Shown piece by piece: positions 1 to 7,052 of a stretch of DNA of 27,795 bases (position 1 is the first letter of the stretch; the number at the start of each line of letters is the position of its first letter). The notes beneath the pieces were generated by a model. The model searched no databases and had not been told where the DNA came from. It worked only from the letters and a program-made list of their open reading frames with translations. Location: assembly GCA_047615875.1 (NCBI GenBank), contig JBLHGU010000049.1, forward strand, positions 1 to 27,795, in the 5' to 3' direction. The position numbers were made by a program, and so were the translations under genes. This DNA is from JBLHGU01 sp047615875. GTDB lineage: Bacteria; Pseudomonadota; Gammaproteobacteria; Arenicellales; CAJQKF01.

Positions 1-595
1 AGTTCAACATCACAACCTTCACCTTGTGCCGACGGGCACGTAGAAACCAGTCCATCCCATCAGCAAACCAAAGTTTCTCATTGAGCAACCCTACCGTATT
101 GAACAATTCCCTGCGGGCCAGCGTAGCTCCAGTAATATAGGCCGGCACCGGCTGCGCCCGCTGACTATCACGCAAACGCTCATACTCCTCACTTAACTCT
201 GGCGCCCAGAAATTCTCAGCCATTGAGCAGCAAATATCCAGTTCAGAATCCTTAGAAAATTCTTCCATTTGCAGCTCAATCTTATGTTCATGCCAACGAT
301 CATCTGCATCCAGGAAACAAATGTATTGTCCACTAGTTTGTCGAACTCCTGTATTTCTAGATGACGCAGGCCCCAGGTCATCATGTCGAACCACGCGAAC
401 GATACCTCCAAAGGCTCTGGCAAGTTCAACGGTATGATCTTTTGAGCCGCCGTCAACCACAATTATTTCATTAACGCTGTAGGTCTGAGAAAGCACACTG
501 TTTATTGCTTCCTCTATATACTGTGACGAATTAAATGCCGGAATAACACAGGAAACTGTATTAGTTATCGGCATAGGATGGAGTTCAAAAATCAT
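1..595 (-). CDS. Family 2 glycosyltransferase, C-terminus cut off by the window edge
   Basis: About 198 residues are visible on the minus strand. Reading back from an ATG at 595, the protein shows the GT2 (GT-A fold) signature: a first strand VSCVIPAFNSSQYIEEAI, then IIVVDGGSKDHT, then the metal-binding LDADDRW (DxD type), and later TGATLARRELF and ADGMDWFLRARRH near the window edge. Such enzymes transfer a nucleotide-activated sugar to a growing glycan at the cytoplasmic membrane face. The ATG at 595 overlaps the stop of the upstream GT4 gene by 11 bp; a second ATG at 574 would remove the overlap and put the start just before the first strand, so either is possible. It is the last visible gene of the glycan operon. 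Acceptor and sugar cannot be told from sequence. Confidence 0.85.
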   Translation of the reverse strand, partial: MIFELHPMPITNTVSCVIPAFNSSQYIEEAINSVLSQTYSVNEIIVVDGGSKDHTVELARAFGGIVRVVRHDDLGPASSRNTGVRQTSGQYICFLDADDRWHEHKIELQMEEFSKDSELDICCSMAENFWAPELSEEYERLRDSQRAQPVPAYITGATLARRELFNTVGLLNEKLWFADGMDWFLRARRHKVKVVMLN

Positions 596-1724
596 TGTGC
601 CGAACAAACCTTAAGTAGGAGGAAGAAATCGCCTCATAGGTTTTTACATATTGATCGATATGTTCGGCGAAACTAAACCGAGATTGGGCTAATTTCCATG
701 CTCTATTTCCCAACCGGGTTGCAAGCCCTGGTGAGAGCAATAATTGATTTATAGCCTGGGCTAGTTCTATAGGATTTTCGGTGGATACAAGGAGTCCCGT
801 TTCCCCATCAACAACCACTTCAGGCAAGCCACCTTGATTGCTTGCAATTACGGGTCTACCATGCATGGCTGCTTCTAGCGCCACCAACCCGAATCCTTCA
901 CGCCAGCGAGAGGGCATAATAACAGTGATAGCACCTTGGTATAGAAGATTAAGATGTCGTTGATCAACCCAGCCTAGAAAATCCACCGCATGACTTAGAC
1001 CCAATGTATTTGTTAGCCGTTGCAGTTTACTGCGCTCAGGTCCATCGCTGGCGAAAGTCAGTTTGGTGTGCGGATAGTCTTTGAGGGTCAGCGCAAATGC
1101 TTTAATGGCTATATCGAAACCCTTGTCTTCAACCATTCGGCCCACACACAATAATCTCTGAGACCCACTATTGATTTCTGTTCGTTCTATTTCTGCCTCT
1201 GGAATTGCATTGTAGATCAAGGAAATCCGATTATTAGTGTGTGGAGCGAGATCCAGAGTGTCCTGAATTAGTGCCTGAGAAACGCAGTTGATAGCCTCGA
1301 CATTCTTAAACAAGCGCCCCAATAAAGTCTCTGGCCCAGCCTGACAATTTTTATACTCACCATGGATTGTCAACAACGTAGGGGCCGGCCAGGAGTCATG
1401 TGTGTTTAAATGGAAGAAAACACTGGGGTCCTGAAAATTGATATGAACCACGTCAGGTTTAAACTCGTGCTTTAAGCCTGACAGTCTTTTCCGAATAGCA
1501 AATATTTGCTTAACATCACGCATCTGTAGCGCTTGTTGAAAGTCAAAGCGTTGCACTTTTACGTTTTGATATTCATCACTATCTGGCAAGCACAAACTTC
1601 CATGGGAAGTTACCACCATTACTTCATGCCCTAACGAAGATAGTTGCGCAAGCAATCTCATAGCAAACCGTTCAACACCACCAATGTAGGGCCAGTAGGA
1701 CTCGCACCAGAACAGTATTTTCAA
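585..1724 (-). CDS. Family 4 glycosyltransferase
   Basis: A 379-residue protein of normal GT4 (GT-B fold) length. The N-terminal Rossmann half opens with ILFWCESYWPYIGGVERF, the usual GT4 glycine loop. The C-terminal half carries the donor-binding pattern GRMVEDKGFDIAIKAF followed by EGFGLVALE (the E-x7-E motif) and GGLPEVVVDGETGLLV. It probably adds one sugar to a lipid-linked or polymeric glycan in the cytoplasm. Its start overlaps the stop of the next upstream GT4 gene by 4 bp (ATGA), a sign of translational coupling. It and its upstream neighbour are clearly related, which suggests duplication followed by divergence in acceptor or donor. The specific sugar is not readable. Confidence 0.92.
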   Translation of the reverse strand: MKILFWCESYWPYIGGVERFAMRLLAQLSSLGHEVMVVTSHGSLCLPDSDEYQNVKVQRFDFQQALQMRDVKQIFAIRKRLSGLKHEFKPDVVHINFQDPSVFFHLNTHDSWPAPTLLTIHGEYKNCQAGPETLLGRLFKNVEAINCVSQALIQDTLDLAPHTNNRISLIYNAIPEAEIERTEINSGSQRLLCVGRMVEDKGFDIAIKAFALTLKDYPHTKLTFASDGPERSKLQRLTNTLGLSHAVDFLGWVDQRHLNLLYQGAITVIMPSRWREGFGLVALEAAMHGRPVIASNQGGLPEVVVDGETGLLVSTENPIELAQAINQLLLSPGLATRLGNRAWKLAQSRFSFAEHIDQYVKTYEAISSSYLRFVRHNDF

Positions 1725-2869
1725 GAATCACCCTCATGATTACAAACCAACTTTTTCGATTCGAGTAGTTGATAGTAGTTTTGCTCATAGCGCCCTACAT
1801 GTGCGTCCCACGAGTAACATTCTTCCACATGAATTTGCGCTGCAAGTCCCATCCGACTGGCTAGATCGGGCTGATCAAGTAGAGCAATAATGCCGTTAGC
1901 CATGCTGCCTATATCTTCTGGCGGTATCAATAACCCAGTTTTTTCATGCTGAACTATCTCTGCCAAACCTCCAGTCCTAAAGGCAACGACTGGGCGCACA
2001 GCCATCGCTGCTTCCAGCGCAACCAGGCCAAAGCCCTCTTCACGAGATGGTATTAGAACAACTTTTGACTGTTGCATTAATTGATTAATATTTTCGGGTG
2101 TAACCCAGCCCAGGAATCTAACAGCGTTATTAACCCCAAGCTCAACACTTAGTTCTTCGAGTAATGCTCGGTCCAGCCCATCCCCAGCTATGTCCAGATG
2201 TGCTTCAGGCACAAGGTTTAAAACCAGTTTGAATGCCCGAAGTGCAAGATCCACGCCTTTTTCCCAAGATAACCTGGCAACCAGAACAAGGCTTCTGGTG
2301 ATCAATGTATCGGTTGGCGGCGGTACCTTGTGTGTAATAGCATTAGGCAAAGTCAATAGTTTACTGGACTGATCGGGAAAACAATCCGCTATCCAGTTTT
2401 CAACAGATTTAGACACGCAGGCAACACGGTTCGCACTTTCAATGGTTTTATTCAGTATAGAGTACTTACGCGTAGCAGTTTCTGGCCAGCGTCCATGTAA
2501 TGTCATTAAAACTGGAATATCAAGACGAACTAAGGACAATAAATAGACGACAGCAGAAACCGAGCACGTATTCAAATGTATGCAATTTGCTTCAAATCTA
2601 TGGACATCGTTGTGAATTTTATGAGCTAAACGGATTAAGTCCCCGGCATTCTGTTTCGCCAATACTTTCCATATTGGATAACGACGTAACAGTAATCCAT
2701 TAATTTCCTCAGTATCAGCGAAGGCATCATTATTCTTGTTGGCAACCACAAGAACCTGATGACCATTTTCAACCAGTTGATGAGTCAGCTCATAGGCCCA
2801 CGTTTCGAGTCCACCAACCATTGGATAGAATTCATCCGCCCAAAATAGTATCCGCAAAGCTCTATTCAT
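1721..2869 (-). CDS. Family 4 glycosyltransferase
   Basis: A 382-residue GT4 enzyme with N-terminal ILFWADEFYPMVGGLETW and C-terminal VARLSWEKGVDLALRAF, EGFGLVALE (E-x7-E) and GGLAEIVQHEKTGLLI. The same gene architecture and the shared stretches WADEFYPMVGG / WCESYWPYIGG and FGLVALEAAM show it is a paralogue of the gene that follows it at 585-1724. It starts with ATG at 2869, nine bases after the HprK-like gene, so it belongs to the same transcript. Expected role: cytoplasmic sugar transfer during exopolysaccharide or O-antigen-type assembly. There are no membrane segments. The donor sugar cannot be inferred. Confidence 0.92.
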   Translation of the reverse strand: MNRALRILFWADEFYPMVGGLETWAYELTHQLVENGHQVLVVANKNNDAFADTEEINGLLLRRYPIWKVLAKQNAGDLIRLAHKIHNDVHRFEANCIHLNTCSVSAVVYLLSLVRLDIPVLMTLHGRWPETATRKYSILNKTIESANRVACVSKSVENWIADCFPDQSSKLLTLPNAITHKVPPPTDTLITRSLVLVARLSWEKGVDLALRAFKLVLNLVPEAHLDIAGDGLDRALLEELSVELGVNNAVRFLGWVTPENINQLMQQSKVVLIPSREEGFGLVALEAAMAVRPVVAFRTGGLAEIVQHEKTGLLIPPEDIGSMANGIIALLDQPDLASRMGLAAQIHVEECYSWDAHVGRYEQNYYQLLESKKLVCNHEGDS

Positions 2870-2878
2870 GGATCATGA

Positions 2879-3865
2879 TTAATTCCGTTTTAAAGAATCA
2901 TCTGAAGCACGCTCAAGCTCATCTAAGAGTTGATGCATGCTGGCCGGGACTCCGGCCAGGTCTGTGCCGATGAAAAACCGATAACAGGGTAACTGTCGCA
3001 CCAGATGCCCCATGACTTGCATGCCTTTATGACCAGGCCCTATATGCATTACCAATGAACTCGGCGCTAACTCGAGCAATGCGTTGGAGGCTGACAATCT
3101 TTCATAGCTGGACTGTTTTTCGTCGCATACCTTGGGCAACAATACAGCCTTTAGTAAGGTTCGAGTGGCGATCTGATCAGGACATGCCTGGTGTACGAAT
3201 AGCAGATTCTTAAACTCTCGAGAATAGGTCGGCGGTAACATTTCTGATTGCAGTGACGCGAATCGTCTCCGTCCAGATGCATCTAAGTACACACTGTTAA
3301 AAACACTATGTGCTATGTATTTGCCATCAATAGACTGAAGGCCCAGACGATCGTCACCCAGAAATTTAAACCCCCCCAGCGTACTGGCAAGTGACGAGGT
3401 GGTCTTCCCTGAGCCACCCACACCGCCCATCAAAACGCCATGACCATTTCGACTGACAGCACCGGCGTGTAAAAGCGGTACATTCTGGTCTAGATACCAA
3501 ACCGATAACAACACTTGCAATGGTTTGCCGATCTCATGAAGCAACGGACGTTTGTCGGCATAGCTGACGCAGGCTGTTAGCTGTCGCGTCTTACGGTCGT
3601 ATTGCCCTAAATATTTACCTTTTCGTTCGGATACCAGTGATTCATCTTCTGCACTTATTTCACTTGTCTCAAAATCATCCGGATTCCCCGACAGCGGAAA
3701 GTTCTCTGCACTGATGCCAGTTTCAATACAATCCCAAACACGGATGTGTAAAGCATTACCGACAGGCGGTTCAGTTGTTATCCGAAGATGATTCAATGCT
3801 GGCAGAAAGAACTGTGGCAAACACGAACCAATGAGTTCCAGACAAACCGGTTTTCCTGCGAACAA
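2879..3865 (-). CDS. HPr kinase-related P-loop protein (HprK-rel type)
   Basis: A 328-residue protein with a Walker A loop GGVGGSGKTT at about residues 147-156, preceded by LLHAGAVSRNGHGVLM and followed by FLGDDRLGL. This is the arrangement of the C-terminal kinase domain of HPr kinase/phosphorylase (P-loop, then a DD pair). The HPr-binding regulatory context of true HprK is absent, and I know such HprK-related proteins from glycan and peptide-modification loci next to PqqD-domain genes, as here. The phosphorylated substrate is unknown. The start is doubtful: the first accepted codon is a TTG at 3865, but the frame stays open upstream to 4045 and reads like coding sequence just before the TTG (FSRAAKVSEASHS). 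The true start is probably a non-ATG codon between 3866 and 3970, near or overlapping the PqqD stop. Confidence 0.8.
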   Translation of the reverse strand: MFAGKPVCLELIGSCLPQFFLPALNHLRITTEPPVGNALHIRVWDCIETGISAENFPLSGNPDDFETSEISAEDESLVSERKGKYLGQYDRKTRQLTACVSYADKRPLLHEIGKPLQVLLSVWYLDQNVPLLHAGAVSRNGHGVLMGGVGGSGKTTSSLASTLGGFKFLGDDRLGLQSIDGKYIAHSVFNSVYLDASGRRRFASLQSEMLPPTYSREFKNLLFVHQACPDQIATRTLLKAVLLPKVCDEKQSSYERLSASNALLELAPSSLVMHIGPGHKGMQVMGHLVRQLPCYRFFIGTDLAGVPASMHQLLDELERASDDSLKRN

Positions 3866-3969
3866 AAAATAAAAACAACTATGCGACGCTTCAGAAACTT
3901 TGGCCGCCCTGGAGAATCCTGAAGCAAGGCTTTGTCGCAGGCCCGGGGCGTTTATGTATGCAGTAGCAA

Positions 3970-4407
3970 TTAGCCGTTTTCTCCCTTCCAGGGAATATCG
4001 TTCAATCCGGGTAATGGCGGGTCCAACGCAAGCAAATCCCCCATATCACTGTAGATTACCAGCTCAGGCGCTTTGTACTCTAATGTGGTTTGCTGATCTA
4101 TAGAAAATGCTGTTGAACTTTTCCGACTCTCACCGGAGATCACAAGGTTTTCGGCCAGCAATTGATCAACAAAGGTCGCGATGTGTGCGTTCACCTCATC
4201 AGTATCCCGGTTATAGGTCGTGCTAACAGACTGACACACTTCAAGCAGTGAGAATCCATTTTCAATAGCACTCCACACTAGACTACCGATGCCATCAATG
4301 GAGTAATATATACCTGTCGACAAATTTATAAGAATTGCTTCTCCGTCGACCGTTTCAAATGCAACTTCATCTGCGTTTGGCGAAAATGACTCATTCATAG
4401 ACGACAC
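3970..4407 (-). CDS. PqqD-domain protein with C-terminal tail
   Basis: A 145-residue protein. Residues ~8-95 match the PqqD fold: FETVDGEAILINLSTGIYYS, then GIGSLVWSAIENGFSLLEV and a helix ending FVDQLLAENLVI. PqqD domains bind the leader of a ribosomal peptide and present it to a modifying enzyme; no radical-SAM partner is visible here. The ~50-residue tail is not part of the fold and ends in YSDMGDLLALDPPLPG and a Pro-Trp-Lys-Gly stretch. A GTG start at 4407 is preferred over the ATG at 4398 because AAGGAG lies 8 bases before the GTG. The gene sits between a nucleotidyltransferase-fold gene and the HprK-like gene, a context I know from exopolysaccharide loci, where the term HPr-rel-A system is used. 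Confidence 0.82.
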   Translation of the reverse strand: MSSMNESFSPNADEVAFETVDGEAILINLSTGIYYSIDGIGSLVWSAIENGFSLLEVCQSVSTTYNRDTDEVNAHIATFVDQLLAENLVISGESRKSSTAFSIDQQTTLEYKAPELVIYSDMGDLLALDPPLPGLNDIPWKGENG

Positions 4408-4415
4408 TAATTATT

Positions 4416-4421
4416 CTCCTT
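4416..4421 (-). promoter_or_regulatory. Shine-Dalgarno site that decides the PqqD start
   Basis: AAGGAG on the minus strand, 8 bases before a GTG at 4407 and 17 before an ATG at 4398. Normal spacing favours the GTG. It is the clearest ribosome-binding site in the minus-strand glycan operon. Confidence 0.7.
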
Positions 4422-4473
4422 AGGGAATTAAGATCTGGGACTGGAGTTACGCGAAAAGTATCAAACAAGACTA

Positions 4474-5727
4474 CTATTTTCGACCTACTTCCAGGCTGGC
4501 TTGATCCAACCATTTATAGGTTTGTCTTTTACCCCGGACGATAGCAGAAAAATATTGCAAACGTATCGCATTAAGTATTATTTCAATGCCCGATAGTCTC
4601 TGTACAACCCATGAAACTTTGTCATTACCTCGCCAGCGAAGCAATTTTCCTGAGGGTTTGAAGAGCCAATTACGCGTTTGTTCAAACATATTTCTACCGC
4701 CTAGCAGCCAGACTAACATAGATAAATGTCGACGGCTGCACAACCATACACGCTCCAGAGCAAACTGCCAGGAGTCCTTCTCTTGCAGTGCCGAAATCTC
4801 TAGTTCGCCAATAACTGTTGTCGGAATGGAAAAGCCAATACGGCAATGTACAAAATGCAGAAATAAATAACCAGGCAGAGTAAGACCATAATTTCTGGCC
4901 AGATTAACAAATTCTTGCCAGTTGACTGCATCCTCTAAACCAACAAGGTAATAAATATCTGACACCCACCTTAGATACCTGGATTGACTCGAATAGAGCG
5001 CACTGAAGCAACTAAACAAAAGATTCATCTCCAGGCTCGGCGTTCTGAAGGTAAAGCTCTCGCATTCCACCATTCTCGATTGAGCGCGAAGTTCATTTAC
5101 ACCAGCTCCTGCCACACAGGGGTGAAAAAGCTGCTCCCTAATACAAACCTCCAGACCATCTACATGTTGCAATAGGATAGTTTTAGAACCGGCGGAACTA
5201 TCCATTACATTTTGACTATATCGTATACTCGCCAGACTGGCGACGACATCACCCAATATATGAGGGGCGACCAATAAATCCACACCATGGCAGTGGCGTT
5301 TTCTATGATCCGGATAAACCGTTAGCAGATTGGCGATTCCACCCACTACTAATACTTCGTCGGGCCATGACTGTATAGCGGCCAGAATCGATGCGAAGTG
5401 TTTTAGGTAGCTTTTATGTCGCACGTCCTCCTTGAGACAAAACAATCTCAACACTGATCGTACTTCAGTGTCAATAGGCAGGCTATGTTCATTAACAGCA
5501 GAATTAAAAAGCAAACTTACCCCCTTTATGCTTTGGCTATTAACTCGCATAATCTGCATTTGATCGTCCATTGCCAGCAGCCATTGCTGGAAAAAAGAAG
5601 TGGCTTTGTCCTTACGAGTAAAACAACTATTTAACAGTAGCTGTTGCTGGTCGGTCGGTAGAAGCCTTCCGAGAAGGTGAAATGGGGCACGAAGCTCTGC
5701 ATCAATATTGTCAGTCGAATATTTCAA
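4474..5727 (-). CDS. Nucleotidyltransferase-fold protein (NTP_transf_5 type), probably catalytically degenerate
   Basis: A 417-residue protein. Around residues 126-153 it reads VLVVGGIANLLTVYPDH, then a basic stretch, then HGVDLLVAP. This is the shape of the uncharacterised nucleotidyltransferase family PF14907 (K/G-G-x-x-L, Tyr, Arg-rich, then D-x-D-x-L-V). The first Asp of the D-x-D pair is Gly here (G-V-D) and the usual Lys-Gly is Gly-Gly, so catalysis is doubtful. The C-terminal half is helical and Trp-rich, as in the family. It starts with TTG at 5727, directly after an in-frame TAA; there is no good Shine-Dalgarno site. It lies 41 bases after its paralogue (5769-6962) and 66 bases before the PqqD gene. 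It may form a heterodimer with the paralogue (inference). Confidence 0.72.
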   Translation of the reverse strand: MKYSTDNIDAELRAPFHLLGRLLPTDQQQLLLNSCFTRKDKATSFFQQWLLAMDDQMQIMRVNSQSIKGVSLLFNSAVNEHSLPIDTEVRSVLRLFCLKEDVRHKSYLKHFASILAAIQSWPDEVLVVGGIANLLTVYPDHRKRHCHGVDLLVAPHILGDVVASLASIRYSQNVMDSSAGSKTILLQHVDGLEVCIREQLFHPCVAGAGVNELRAQSRMVECESFTFRTPSLEMNLLFSCFSALYSSQSRYLRWVSDIYYLVGLEDAVNWQEFVNLARNYGLTLPGYLFLHFVHCRIGFSIPTTVIGELEISALQEKDSWQFALERVWLCSRRHLSMLVWLLGGRNMFEQTRNWLFKPSGKLLRWRGNDKVSWVVQRLSGIEIILNAIRLQYFSAIVRGKRQTYKWLDQASLEVGRK

Positions 5728-5768
5728 TTAGCGCACACTATATTCTGGACCAAATTTAAAGCACAGCG

Positions 5769-6962
5769 TCACCTGGCTATACGCTGAAACAACAACCGAA
5801 AAGGTTTAAGAGGATAGTAGAGAAGCCGAAGCTTGTTGGGCAGTGAAAAAAACGCGTAATCCCGCTCATTTGGAGTCACCATTGGTAATGCCACTTTCAG
5901 AATTCGATAGGATATTTCTGGTATTTTGGTGCGAAAATATCTTAGTTTTGCTATATATCCGTATGCATAGAACCAGCCTACTCTATCTTTGGTTCGGATA
6001 ATTCCAGGTATCGTTTTATGCCGCACACTATGTTTTTTTATTACCAAAAACACTCTGGCTACCGAGTTATCTGCTCTGGCCTCTATTGAAATGTGGCCAG
6101 GAATCTTTGTGCCACAAAGCATCTCAGCATTGTACATCGCCAGATTAAACACCCTTCGCGGCGCAAACTGGTCGGCCAATTCACTAACTTTGCCCCAATC
6201 AATAGGTGTTGTGTTAGAAATCAGCGCATGTAAATCAATTACACGACTTAGTTGATACCAGTGCCCCTTAGCTCCCTGAAGAACCAGCATCAGAAGATTT
6301 ACTTCTGTATTGAAGGTACTAATATCTGAACCTGAAATGTTTATTATTTTACGTTGATCCATCACGGCTTCAGTGGGAATTTGCATAGCTGATGACACGG
6401 TGGAGAGTCCAACATGTAAATCGACTCCAGCACGCTGATCTCTTCGTTCTAACTGAATTTGTCTAGAGGTTTGTTCTGATCCACTTTCGAAATGCTCGAA
6501 ATATTCGTGGTTGAGTAATAAATCCCTGGCTCGATGAATCTCGCCAGGAGCAATCAGAACGTCCAGATCGTTATAATTTCTATAACCTGAGGCTGCATAA
6601 GCTATCTGTTCCAGACTTGGCCCCTTAAACCAGATACGGTCTATATCGTTTTCTGCAAACAACTTATCCACTCTGACTAATTCTTTTGAGAAAAACAGGC
6701 TCTTTAAGCGAGCTGCTACCCTGCCCTGACGTAACTTCGAACGTAAAGATTCTGGCACATCGAGCCTGGGAGTACGCTCGATAACATGGCTTAGTAGCAG
6801 GACAAGGTTGTGATGACCGGCGAGATACATTAGCCTTGTCCAATCAATTGCTTCGGGATCGAAATCAATATCTGTAGGATCAAGCCCCTGACCAGAAAAC
6901 CCATGCCCGATGCAAGCGAAAAACAGCTGTTCGGTTATGTTTGATTGTGGGGCGGAATTCAC
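5769..6962 (-). CDS. Nucleotidyltransferase family protein (NTP_transf_5 type)
   Basis: A 397-residue protein, first gene of the minus-strand glycan operon. Residues ~110-138 read IWFKGPSLEQIAYAASGY and then NDLDVLIAP, so the Lys-Gly and the D-L-D metal-binding pair (about residues 132 and 134) are intact. A third acidic position fits GVDLHVGLS near residue 185. This is the nucleotidyltransferase fold of PF14907, whose reaction is not established; transfer of a nucleotide to a protein, sugar or small molecule is possible. It starts with GTG at 6962. Its gene neighbours (PqqD, HprK-like, glycosyltransferases) suggest it modifies a component of glycan assembly. It is diverged from but clearly paralogous to the next gene. 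Confidence 0.78.
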   Translation of the reverse strand: MNSAPQSNITEQLFFACIGHGFSGQGLDPTDIDFDPEAIDWTRLMYLAGHHNLVLLLSHVIERTPRLDVPESLRSKLRQGRVAARLKSLFFSKELVRVDKLFAENDIDRIWFKGPSLEQIAYAASGYRNYNDLDVLIAPGEIHRARDLLLNHEYFEHFESGSEQTSRQIQLERRDQRAGVDLHVGLSTVSSAMQIPTEAVMDQRKIINISGSDISTFNTEVNLLMLVLQGAKGHWYQLSRVIDLHALISNTTPIDWGKVSELADQFAPRRVFNLAMYNAEMLCGTKIPGHISIEARADNSVARVFLVIKKHSVRHKTIPGIIRTKDRVGWFYAYGYIAKLRYFRTKIPEISYRILKVALPMVTPNERDYAFFSLPNKLRLLYYPLKPFRLLFQRIAR

Positions 6963-7052
6963 CCGGCAATTCTACCTTAGAAATCTTACCAAGGGGTTAT
7001 CATCCCCGCTAGATTTGCTTCGGCAACAAACGATAGAACACTATTGAATTCG
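6963..7052. promoter_or_regulatory. Divergent promoter region between the glycan operon and the TMADH-like gene
   Basis: Ninety bases separate the GTG of the minus-strand operon from the ATG of the plus-strand flavoprotein gene. Both transcription units must start in or near this gap unless internal promoters exist. I do not see a convincing -35/-10 pair or palindromic operator, so no site is marked. Confidence 0.45.

Noticed and set aside
193..462. 89-codon minus-strand open frame at the left edge
   Set aside because: It lies in another frame of the GT2 gene, whose motifs (VVDGG, LDADD) are in the correct frame.
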